A stretch of 24,140 nt of DNA from Planctomycetaceae bacterium UBA4732 (GTDB lineage Bacteria; Planctomycetota; Planctomycetia; Gemmatales; Gemmataceae): contig DHJA01000150.1 of the NCBI GenBank assembly GCA_002404095.1, forward strand, positions 9,899 through 34,038, given 5' to 3'. Position numbers and translations under genes: made by a program. This document shows positions 14,958 to 24,140 of the stretch, piece by piece. The notes under the pieces are model-generated. The model had not been told where the DNA came from. It saw nothing but the letters and a program-made list of their open reading frames with translations, and made no database searches. Each line of letters opens with the position of its first letter. Positions within the stretch are counted from its first letter, which is position 1.

Positions 14958-15046
14958 CGACTCCGGTTGACTAGAATTGCGGATCGATTAAAGGGGTTAA
15001 GCGGTCCTGCCGTTGAGGAAAGGCAGGCAATTTATGACGGAGCCGG

Positions 15047-15076
15047 TTGCGGGAAGGGGCGCAGTAGTGCTATCAT
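15047..15076 (+). promoter_or_regulatory. Possible promoter of the glucosidase gene
   Basis: TTGCGG (15047-15052) and TATCAT (15071-15076) are 18 bp apart, about 40 bp before the ATG. The match is moderate. A small hairpin, CCTGCC with GGCAGG, lies upstream at 15006-15027. The rest of the 14.87-15.12 kb divergent region shows nothing else I can name. Confidence 0.35.
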
Positions 15077-15117
15077 CGTGCCATTGTCGATAAATACCCT
15101 GTTGGGAGCATCCCCCT

Positions 15118-17793
<2,676 letters not shown>

Positions 17794-17931
17794 ACGTTCC
17801 CCGCGCGCAAGATTACTGTTTGAGGAATGTGTCTTAGCTCATTCCGGCGCACCCGCGATGTCGAAGTAGAATAAGGGAAGCCTGCGCCTTCTCGCCTTGA
17901 CAGCGTCAGTCGGCGACCTAAACTTGGTCGT

Positions 17932-17960
17932 TTGACCCGAGACCACGTTTCGGGTATAAT
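17932..17960 (+). promoter_or_regulatory. Strong sigma-70-type promoter of the surface-protein gene
   Basis: TTGACC (17932-17937) and TATAAT (17955-17960) are 17 bp apart, the best consensus match in the window. A second, weaker pair, TTGACA (17897-17902) with TAAACT (17919-17924), lies upstream and may give tandem promoters. The leader to the ATG at 18032 is about 65 nt. Nothing else is seen in 17794-18031. Confidence 0.7.
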
Positions 17961-18031
17961 GAGCGCTTCCGCGGTACGATGCAAAGACGCCTGCCGGCGC
18001 CGCGGATAAACGAATCCACAAAAGGATTGTC

Positions 18032-20212
18032 ATGCCGGTCAACACGTGGCAACAATGGCTGAACAGGGCAAGACGCGCCGTAGTGGGCGAGTCGAGGCGG
18101 CCTAACGCGCGCCGACGACGCCTTTCGATCTCGCTGCGTCTGGAAGAATTGGAAAGCCGCGTGACGCCTTCGGTTACTTTCCTAACCATGCCAGGCGCCG
18201 GCGTCGCCGGACAGCCGCTTAACCCGGCCGTGCAAGTTTCGGTGATCGGTCAAGAAGGGTCATTCAACTTCCCTGTAGCTGGCGACCCCGTGACTTTGAA
18301 GGTGGCCACAGGGCCGGGCGGCTTCACGCCCTCCAGCCCACTCCCAACGGCGAACACCGACAAAACCGGCGTGGCCACCTTCAACAACCTGGTACTGGAC
18401 GCCGCCGGCAGCTACACTTTTGTGGCGTCTGTTGTGGCGTCTATCAGCTTTACGTCGGGAATGAGCGCCCCTTCCAGCAGCGTCACCATCGACCCGGCGC
18501 CGGCAAGCCAGTTCGTCATCGCCTCTTCGTCGCAGATCCCGGAGGGGACGCCCCTGAGCTTCACCGTCACGGCCGTGGACCCATTCGGCAACCCGGCGAC
18601 CGGCAGCACGATCCACTTCAGCAGCAGCACCACTGCGGCGTCGCTACCGCCCGATTACACCTTCCAGGCCGGCGACAACGGCGAGCAGACTTTTGAGGCG
18701 GCCTTCACCGCGGCGGGAACTCAGACCATTACCGTCACTGGCTCGGATGCCAGCGCGACGAGCAGCGTCATGGTCCAAGGCTTCCCTCCCGGCAATATCC
18801 AACTGAATGTCAGCGCTTCCGATGTTCCGATAAACCAGCCGTTCACCCTCAGCGGCAGCTTCACCGACCTGGGAACGCTCGACGCCAATACCGTGGTCGT
18901 CGCCTGGGGCGATGGTTCCCCCAATACCACTTTGGTTTTGCCCGCTCAGGCGCGCTCCTTCAGCACTGGTCATGCTTATACAGCGGAAGGCGATTACTTC
19001 CCTACGGTCTCCATCTCCAACCCCGACGGCGGAACGAGCGAGGCCTTTTCTGAGGAGCAGGCGCTTGCGGGGCCGATCATCTCGGTGGCCGACGCCGTGG
19101 GCCAACCGGGTCAAACAGTTTCTTCGTTCGCCACCGATGCGCAATCGAACACAATCAGCGCCACGCTGTTTCTTTCGCCTCTGGACCTGACCGGGGGCGG
19201 TATTCTAGTAGCCAAACTCGGCGACGCGGTTCTGCCCTCGACGACGAATCAGGCAACAATCCTGAGCATCTATGACATCCGCTCCACCACCCCGGAAGTC
19301 GGCGATTCGGCGCTCGTGAGGTTCCGCTTCTTTGCCGGTGCCGATTCTGGCCAGACGATCGTGCTTCAGTTTCTGAACCCGGCGACCGGGACGTTGCAAA
19401 ACTTCGTCCCTAGCGGCAAGCCCGGATCCTTTGTGCTGACCAGGCAGGGAGACTTTATCGTGGGAAGGGTGCTTCTGGACAACACCTCCACGCCGACGTT
19501 GCTGCAATTGACGCACACGGTATTCACGATTTCCGTCAGCGTCCCCGGCGCCGCGGCGACGGCCGCCGTCAGCGCGTCCGTGGCCTCTGCCGATCCCGGC
19601 GCGACCTCCCCGGTAAGCACGGCGACGTTCCGTACCACGAGCCAGTTGACCCTAACGCTGGAGCCGACGCAGGCCAGCCAGGTGAGCGCGGGCTTATCGT
19701 CCTTCAACACGACCAACTCGGGCGGCGGCGGCGAGCCTACGCCCGAAGACGCCGCCGCTTTGGTTTCGTTTTTGATGGAAGAGGTCGGCAACCGAATGCA
19801 AGCGATTTTGCCGTTCGGCGCCGACGCGGCCTTGCGGGTTTGGATTCAGCAAACCGGACATACTCCTCCCCATTTGACTCCATCGTCGTCGGCCGAGCCG
19901 GGATCGGCCGTCCCTGGAAGCTCCACCGTTCCAAAGGAAGATGAATCCCTCCGGGACGCGTCGGAGTTCCTCTTCCGCGAACTCGCGTCATTCGTGAATC
20001 TACCTGTAAATGACGCGGCGAAGGCGGCCGAGCCGCCTGCGAGTGTACGAAACGCTGGCCGTCACCCTTCGGTACCTCAGAGCCTGGTTTCGGCTACCAA
20101 AACAGGCCGCGCGGTGTTCTTGGCCGGACTGGCTATCGCAATTCCTGAACGCCGAAAGAAGCGCGAACAAAAGATCGTTAGCCGCGAACCGGAAAGGGGA
20201 GCGCTCTATTAA
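18032..20212 (+). CDS. Large planctomycete surface/extracellular protein with Ig-like and PKD-like domains
   Basis: The product is 726 aa. The basic N-terminus followed by RLSISLRLEELESRVTPS (about residues 31-48) is the planctomycete extracellular-protein motif found in place of a plain signal peptide. Then come Ig-like beta-sandwich repeats: about 50-150 (LKVATGPGGFTP, ending SVTIDPAP) and 155-250 (FVIASSSQIPEGTPLSFTVT). A PKD-like domain follows at about 255-340, with VVVAWGDGSPNTT and FSTGHAYTAEGDYFPTVSI. The rest is Ser/Thr/Ala-rich. A short hydrophobic stretch AVFLAGLAIAIP near the C-terminus, followed by ERRKKREQK, looks like a sorting or anchor tail. The last dozen residues are coded by a family B repeat arm and the stop codon lies in its loop. 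AAAGGA precedes the ATG. It probably serves adhesion or envelope structure. Confidence 0.83.
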   Translation: MPVNTWQQWLNRARRAVVGESRRPNARRRRLSISLRLEELESRVTPSVTFLTMPGAGVAGQPLNPAVQVSVIGQEGSFNFPVAGDPVTLKVATGPGGFTPSSPLPTANTDKTGVATFNNLVLDAAGSYTFVASVVASISFTSGMSAPSSSVTIDPAPASQFVIASSSQIPEGTPLSFTVTAVDPFGNPATGSTIHFSSSTTAASLPPDYTFQAGDNGEQTFEAAFTAAGTQTITVTGSDASATSSVMVQGFPPGNIQLNVSASDVPINQPFTLSGSFTDLGTLDANTVVVAWGDGSPNTTLVLPAQARSFSTGHAYTAEGDYFPTVSISNPDGGTSEAFSEEQALAGPIISVADAVGQPGQTVSSFATDAQSNTISATLFLSPLDLTGGGILVAKLGDAVLPSTTNQATILSIYDIRSTTPEVGDSALVRFRFFAGADSGQTIVLQFLNPATGTLQNFVPSGKPGSFVLTRQGDFIVGRVLLDNTSTPTLLQLTHTVFTISVSVPGAAATAAVSASVASADPGATSPVSTATFRTTSQLTLTLEPTQASQVSAGLSSFNTTNSGGGGEPTPEDAAALVSFLMEEVGNRMQAILPFGADAALRVWIQQTGHTPPHLTPSSSAEPGSAVPGSSTVPKEDESLRDASEFLFRELASFVNLPVNDAAKAAEPPASVRNAGRHPSVPQSLVSATKTGRAVFLAGLAIAIPERRKKREQKIVSREPERGALY

Positions 20213-20242
20213 AGCGCTTCCTTTCGGGTCGCGGCTAAACGA
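20176..20242. repeat. Dispersed repeat, family B (copies 3 and 4, inverted pair)
   Basis: CGTTAGCCGCGAACCGGAAA with its continuation (20176-20204) faces AGCGCTTCCTTTCGGGTCGC with its continuation (20213-20242) around a loop of about 8 nt that holds the stop codon of the surface protein. The pair would form a hairpin of about 29 bp with few mismatches. It lies between convergent genes and may end transcription. Confidence 0.82.
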
Positions 20243-20263
20243 ACCCTATCCCTCGCAAGCGCT

Positions 20264-20512
20264 TCACTCTTTCACCAGTTCATAAGTGCCGCCACCCGCC
20301 TTCTTAAGCTTGCCTAGCTTGACCAGCTCATCCCACACGGCCGGCGGAAACTGGCTCGGCGGCCCGATGGCGACGATGCCGGAGCCGCGCCCGCTGCTCA
20401 GCGGGCCGCCAGCGATCTTTGATTCGGCGTCGAGTTGCGTCAGTTTTAGGCGCTTTTTGAACGCTTTGAAGGCGGATTTCACATCTTGCGGCGCCGGCAC
20501 GGCGTCAGGCAT
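20264..20512 (-). CDS. Small conserved-looking protein of unknown function, 82 aa
   Basis: The product is 82 aa with no membrane span. The N-terminal half (DVKSAFKAFKKRLKLTQLDAESK) is a basic amphipathic helix. It is followed by a Gly-rich loop (GGPLSSGRGSGIVAIGPP) and then PPAVWDELVKLGKLKKAGGGTYELV, which looks like the small wing of a winged-helix domain. DNA or RNA binding is possible but not shown. AAGGAGAC lies 5 nt before the ATG at 20512, the best ribosome site near here, so I take it as real. It converges on the surface-protein gene and diverges from the lipoprotein gene. The opposite strand is open through it but has no such support. Confidence 0.75.
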   Translation of the reverse strand: MPDAVPAPQDVKSAFKAFKKRLKLTQLDAESKIAGGPLSSGRGSGIVAIGPPSQFPPAVWDELVKLGKLKKAGGGTYELVKE

Positions 20513-20535
20513 TGTCGTCTCCTTATTAGTTTACA

Positions 20536-20548
20536 TTTCGCGGCGAAA
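20536..20548. promoter_or_regulatory. Short dyad in divergent intergenic region
   Basis: TTTCGC and GCGAAA flank one G. It lies 24 bp upstream of the 82-aa gene and about 9 bp before the possible -35 box of the lipoprotein gene, so it could be a shared operator. It is short enough to be chance. Confidence 0.25.
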
Positions 20549-20556
20549 CTTCTCTC

Positions 20557-20586
20557 TTGCCAGCAAGGACCATATTACGGTATACG
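20557..20586 (+). promoter_or_regulatory. Possible promoter of the lipoprotein gene
   Basis: TTGCCA (20557-20562) and TATACG (20581-20586) are 18 bp apart, about 56 bp before the ATG at 20643. The match is only moderate. Confidence 0.3.
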
Positions 20587-20642
20587 CCTTCCCGATCCTC
20601 AATCTATTTCCTTCGACCCTCGAAGCGGGGGAATGTGTGCCG

Positions 20643-22931
20643 ATGGCGCAGCCCGGACGGTCCCTGGCGCCCCTAATACTGCTGGCGGCGTGCCTGACAG
20701 GTTTGTCCGGTTGCACACGCGCCGCTCGCGCGCCCGACCCTCTCGTCGGGGCGCCGCCGGCCGCCGCACCCTTGCCCATTGAGGCCAAACCGCGCACCTC
20801 AAGCTTTTTCTCCGGCCTCGACCCGCGGGCGGCGCGCGTGGACGTGCGCCCCACGGACGTGGTAGCGCCGCTGCGTGCGGAGCAAGTCCTGATCGCTTCG
20901 ATTGTAGACTCGGCGGGTCGGCCGCTTCCGGGCCGCCGCGTCGAATGGACATTGGAAGGCTCCGGCGTCATCGTCGAGGTGGATGAGCGCGGCCGGCTGC
21001 TGGCCCGCGGCGGCAAAATCGACAACCAACGCGCCGTGGGTTATACCGAACATTTCGAGCGCCGCGTCGTTCGGACGAATTCTTCCAGCCCTTTCACCAT
21101 CGAACCCGGTCAAAGTTGGTGCGTCGTCGCCGGCACGGCGGACGGCGATACGCATGTGACCGCCTACGCTCCGGAAATAGCTAACGCCGCCGGCAACCGC
21201 GCGATCGTCGTCCAGCATTGGGGCGAAGCCGACTGGAAGGCGCCTCCGCCGTCGGCCGGCCGTCCGGGCACGGACCAGTTCCTCAGTGCGAGCGTCTTCC
21301 GCCGCGACGACCGCCAACCGCTCGCCGGCTATGCGGTGCGCTATCGCATTCTCGACGGCCCTGCCGCCGTTTTTCTTCCGGTGCAGACCACAGAAACCGT
21401 CGTCGTCTCAAACGCTACCGGCGTGGCGCCGGTCGTGGTGTCGCAAACGGCGCCGCAAGTGGGACGCACGCGCATCGGCTTCGAGGTGCTAGGCAAGAGC
21501 GGCGTGGTAATCGGCCACGGCGAAACCTTCGCGGACTGGCAGAAGCCGGACGTATCGTTGTCCGCCGCATTGCCGCTCACCGCGACAACCGGCCAGGAGA
21601 CGCCTTGTACGCTTGTCGTCAACAACGCCGGACCAGTGGACGCTCGGTTACTGACTATTCGCACTACCATTCCAGAGGGATGCAAGTTCGTCCGCTCCGA
21701 ACCGCAGGCTTATCAACAAGGCCAAGAGTTGATTTGGACGCTCGGCGCGGTGGCCGGCCGCAGTCGGCGGTCGCTTCAAGCGGTGTTCCAGCCAGATCGC
21801 CCCGGCACGATTACGACGCAGGCCAACATGACGACCGAGGACGGCCAGCATGACAACAAAACGGCTGTTTGCGCCGTGTCGTTGCCGCCTATGCCTAAGC
21901 TGAAGGTGACGCCGACTGGGCCGGAGACGGGCCTGGTGGGAGCGCCGGTCGCTTACCAGGTCACGGTGCAAAACGAAGGCACAGCACCGGCGACGAATGT
22001 GACGTTAAAGGCGGCTTTCGACGGTGGCCTAGAATACGCCGACGGCCAAACCAAGGCGGAAACGTCGGTGGGAACGCTGGCTGCGGGCGAGAGCCGGACG
22101 GTCAGCCTGCCAGCGCGAGCGAAGCACGTCGGCGATGCGCGAATGAGCGTGACGGCGTTCGGCGACGGCGGTCTGACCGCGCCGGCCGAGCGGTCGATGA
22201 AAGTACACGACGCCCGCCTGACGTTGCAAGTGATCGGGCCGAAGCACGGCTACGTCGGTCAACCGACGGTATGGACCCTGAAAATCAGCAACGTCGGCGA
22301 TGAAGGCGTAACTCAAGCGACTGTAAGCGATATTTTGCCTCCCGAATTGGTTTTTGTCGAGGCGACGGAAGGCGGCCGATTGCAGGGCCGTGAAGTGGTC
22401 TGGCAGGTTGGCGACCTGGCGCCGAACCAACAAAAGCTATTACAGCTAACGACGGCCTCGCCGAGACCGACGCCGCAGACCTTGAACACGGCGACGGCAG
22501 TTGCAAGGGCCAGCGGCGGCCAGGCGATGGCGGACGTGCGCGTCCAGGCGGACGCATCCATCGCGGTGTTGGGTTTGCCCGCGTACAAGATGACGGTGGA
22601 GGACCACGACGACCCGGTCGCAGTAGGCGGCCGGACGGCGTATCGCATTCGAGTGACCAACACAGGATCATTGCCCGGCGACCGCGTTCAGGTGACGGCG
22701 GCGGTTCCGGCTCAGATGCGCGTGCTGACGGCTTACGGCCCGACGGCGTATCGGGTCGAGGCCGGGCGTGTGTTGTTCGCGCCTGTGGCCTCGCTGGCAC
22801 CGGGGCAGACGTTGACGTACATGGTCGAGGTTGGGGCGTTAAAGCCTGGGGAGGCCCGCTTTCGCGCCGAACTGACCACTGGGACAATGCGTGAACCGTT
22901 GGTCAAGGAAGAGAGTACCAACGTGCGGTAA
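20643..22931 (+). CDS. DUF11-repeat lipoprotein
   Basis: The product is 762 aa from the ATG at 20643. It opens with a lipoprotein signal peptide (LAPLILLAACLTGLSGC), with lipobox L21-S-G-C24, so it is probably lipid-anchored on the cell envelope. An N-terminal Ig-like part (about 60-270) includes LIASIVDSAGRPLPGRRVEW. At least three or four DUF11-type repeats follow, marked by VVNNAGPVDARLLTIRTTIPEG, VQNEGTAPATNVTLKAAF, ISNVGDEGVTQATVSDILPP and VTNTGSLPGDRVQVTAAVPA. Such repeats are beta-sandwich modules of envelope proteins. The frame is open to 20286, but that part is antisense to the 82-aa gene and lacks a signal peptide, so I reject it. A GTG two codons upstream of the ATG is an alternative start. 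It is followed by bioF on the other strand. Confidence 0.87.
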   Translation: MAQPGRSLAPLILLAACLTGLSGCTRAARAPDPLVGAPPAAAPLPIEAKPRTSSFFSGLDPRAARVDVRPTDVVAPLRAEQVLIASIVDSAGRPLPGRRVEWTLEGSGVIVEVDERGRLLARGGKIDNQRAVGYTEHFERRVVRTNSSSPFTIEPGQSWCVVAGTADGDTHVTAYAPEIANAAGNRAIVVQHWGEADWKAPPPSAGRPGTDQFLSASVFRRDDRQPLAGYAVRYRILDGPAAVFLPVQTTETVVVSNATGVAPVVVSQTAPQVGRTRIGFEVLGKSGVVIGHGETFADWQKPDVSLSAALPLTATTGQETPCTLVVNNAGPVDARLLTIRTTIPEGCKFVRSEPQAYQQGQELIWTLGAVAGRSRRSLQAVFQPDRPGTITTQANMTTEDGQHDNKTAVCAVSLPPMPKLKVTPTGPETGLVGAPVAYQVTVQNEGTAPATNVTLKAAFDGGLEYADGQTKAETSVGTLAAGESRTVSLPARAKHVGDARMSVTAFGDGGLTAPAERSMKVHDARLTLQVIGPKHGYVGQPTVWTLKISNVGDEGVTQATVSDILPPELVFVEATEGGRLQGREVVWQVGDLAPNQQKLLQLTTASPRPTPQTLNTATAVARASGGQAMADVRVQADASIAVLGLPAYKMTVEDHDDPVAVGGRTAYRIRVTNTGSLPGDRVQVTAAVPAQMRVLTAYGPTAYRVEAGRVLFAPVASLAPGQTLTYMVEVGALKPGEARFRAELTTGTMREPLVKEESTNVR

Positions 22932-22946
22932 ATCTCTGACGCGCCG

Positions 22947-24098
22947 CTAGCTCAAGGCGGCGATGAGGCGGTCCACGTCTTCCGTACTATGCCCCGCGCT
23001 CAAGCTGATTCGCAGCCTGGCCGTCCCTTCCGGCACTGACGGAGGCCGGATCGCGGGCGCCAGCAGTCCTTGTTCCTCCAGCCGATGCGCCAACGCTGTG
23101 GCGGCGCGGGCGTCGCCGACGATCACCGGCACAATCTGACAGCACGACGCACCGACCGGCTTCCCAAAGGCGCACAGCGCGGTGCGCAGGTGTTCGGCCA
23201 AGCTGAGAACATGGCGTCTCCGTTCCGGCTCGGTTTGGACCAAATCGACCGCGCATCGGGCGGCGGCGGCGGCCGGCGGGGCCAATGCCGTCGAAAAGAT
23301 ATACGGCCGCGCGTGATTGACGAGCCAAGCGATGAGCCGCCGTGAACCGCACACGAAGCCGCCTTGCGAGCCGAGCGCCTTGCTCAGCGTCCCCACTTTT
23401 ACGACCCTCTCCGAAGGGAAAGCTCCAGCCGGCAATAAATCCGTCAGGCCGCGGCCGTGTTCGCCCAGTACGCCCGTGGCATGTGCCTCATCGAGCAACA
23501 CGACGCAATCGAAGCGCTCGGCGAGTTCCAATAATCCCGCCAATGGCGCCAGATCGCCGTCCATGCTAAATACGGAGTCGCAAACGATGAAACGGCGCCG
23601 CGCGGTCTCGTGCTTGAGCAAGTCCGCGAGGTGGTCAAGGTCGGCGTGGCGGTAGACGTGAACGCTGGCTCGCGATAAACGGCAACCGTCGATCAGGCTG
23701 GCATGGTTCAAGGCGTCGCTGAATACGGCGTCATTGGACTGGGCCAGCGCGCCAACTACGGCGAGATTGGCGACGTAACCACTGTTGAAGACGAGTGCCG
23801 CTTCGGTCCCTTCCCAGCGCGCCAGGTCGCGTTCCAGGGCGCGCAACGGCGGCAGCCGGCCTGACACCAACGCCGAGGCGCCGGCGCCGCAACCGTAGCG
23901 CCGGGCGGCGCGAGCGGCGGCGTTGGCGAGGCGCGGATCGGCGGCGTAATTGAGATAATCGTTGGAGGAAAAATTGACGAAATCGCGGCCATGAAAGCGG
24001 ACGTGCGGTCCCTGGGCGGACTGCAAACGCCGCCGCACGCGGTAAAGGCCGTGGCGGCGGCGCTCGTTCAGGTCGTCTTCGAGCCAGTCCAGCGTCAC
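22947..24098 (-). CDS. bioF: 8-amino-7-oxononanoate synthase
   Basis: This PLP enzyme joins pimeloyl-ACP (or pimeloyl-CoA) and L-alanine to give 8-amino-7-oxononanoate, the first ring-building step of biotin synthesis. The product is 383 aa, the usual length. Marks of the alpha-oxoamine synthase family are all present: NFSSNDYLNYAADPR (42-56), GCGAGASALVSG (69-80), NSGYVANLAV, H131 in DALNHASLIDG, DEAHATG with D203 and H206, and K240 in GTLSKALGSQGG as the PLP Schiff-base lysine. The start is a GTG at 24098; its first two bases and the preceding frame give a GTGA overlap with the end of another gene, so bioF is probably translationally coupled to it. Related 2-amino-3-ketobutyrate ligases share the fold, but the motif set and length fit bioF better. 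Confidence 0.92.
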   Translation of the reverse strand: MTLDWLEDDLNERRRHGLYRVRRRLQSAQGPHVRFHGRDFVNFSSNDYLNYAADPRLANAAARAARRYGCGAGASALVSGRLPPLRALERDLARWEGTEAALVFNSGYVANLAVVGALAQSNDAVFSDALNHASLIDGCRLSRASVHVYRHADLDHLADLLKHETARRRFIVCDSVFSMDGDLAPLAGLLELAERFDCVVLLDEAHATGVLGEHGRGLTDLLPAGAFPSERVVKVGTLSKALGSQGGFVCGSRRLIAWLVNHARPYIFSTALAPPAAAAARCAVDLVQTEPERRRHVLSLAEHLRTALCAFGKPVGASCCQIVPVIVGDARAATALAHRLEEQGLLAPAIRPPSVPEGTARLRISLSAGHSTEDVDRLIAALS

Positions 24099-24140
24099 GA
24101 CAGCACCGGCAGCTCCCGACGAGCGACCAATGTGGCACGG
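24095..24140 (-). CDS. C-terminal end of an upstream gene, partial
   Basis: In one minus-strand frame the last codons read RATLVARRELPVLS and then TGA at 24095-24097, overlapping the GTG start of bioF as GTGA. This is the classic layout of coupled genes in an operon. Only 14 codons are inside the window, too few to name the protein; a biotin-pathway gene is plausible from context alone. Confidence 0.35.
   Translation of the reverse strand, partial: RATLVARRELPVLS

Noticed and set aside
17794..18031. tRNA or small RNA gene in the gap
   Set aside because: No cloverleaf or T-loop sequence is seen; the strong promoter explains the region.
20286..20642. Upstream in-frame extension of the DUF11 lipoprotein
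   Set aside because: It is antisense to the well-supported 82-aa gene and would bury the lipoprotein signal peptide inside the protein.
23731..24138. 135-aa minus-strand frame overlapping the bioF start
   Set aside because: It is Arg-rich shadow sequence in another frame of bioF; bioF motifs are intact through the same region.

Overview
The window is GC-rich bacterial chromosome that reads as a planctomycete, most likely from the Gemmataceae or a near relative. The markers are a DUF1559 protein, a large surface protein with the planctomycete N-terminal LEELESR-type export motif, a DUF11-repeat lipoprotein, an ECF sigma factor beside secreted proteins, a free-standing Clp N-domain protein, and several families of palindromic intergenic repeats. 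No rRNA, tRNA, CRISPR array, transposase or phage gene was seen.

Layout. 1-2.0 kb (minus): pdxJ (vitamin B6), a membrane protein of unknown function and an HU-like nucleoid protein with a good promoter. 2.2-6.4 kb (plus): an ECF sigma factor, an overlapping membrane protein that is probably its anti-sigma factor, and two secreted proteins, tightly spaced and probably one operon. 6.4-9.7 kb (plus): a repeat-rich gap, a 41-residue zinc-ribbon protein behind a promoter and a strong 5' hairpin, a Clp N-domain protein, and a DUF4139 secreted protein. 9.7-9.9 kb: a 150-bp imperfect palindrome between convergent genes.

9.9-14.9 kb (minus) is the most interesting part. Three genes form a probable operon: a transmembrane Ser/Thr kinase with an extracytoplasmic sensor, a protein with FHA, GAF-like and class III nucleotide cyclase regions, and a class II cyclic-nucleotide phosphodiesterase of the metallo-beta-lactamase fold. 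Sensing, phospho-recognition, second-messenger synthesis and destruction would thus be encoded together. The cyclase keeps its metal and transition-state residues but has lost both canonical base-recognition residues, so its product is uncertain.

15.1-24.1 kb: a GH63-like glucosidase (plus), a large surface protein (plus) whose stop codon lies in the loop of a palindromic repeat, a small conserved protein (minus), a DUF11 lipoprotein (plus), bioF (minus, biotin), and the last codons of a gene translationally coupled to bioF at the window edge.
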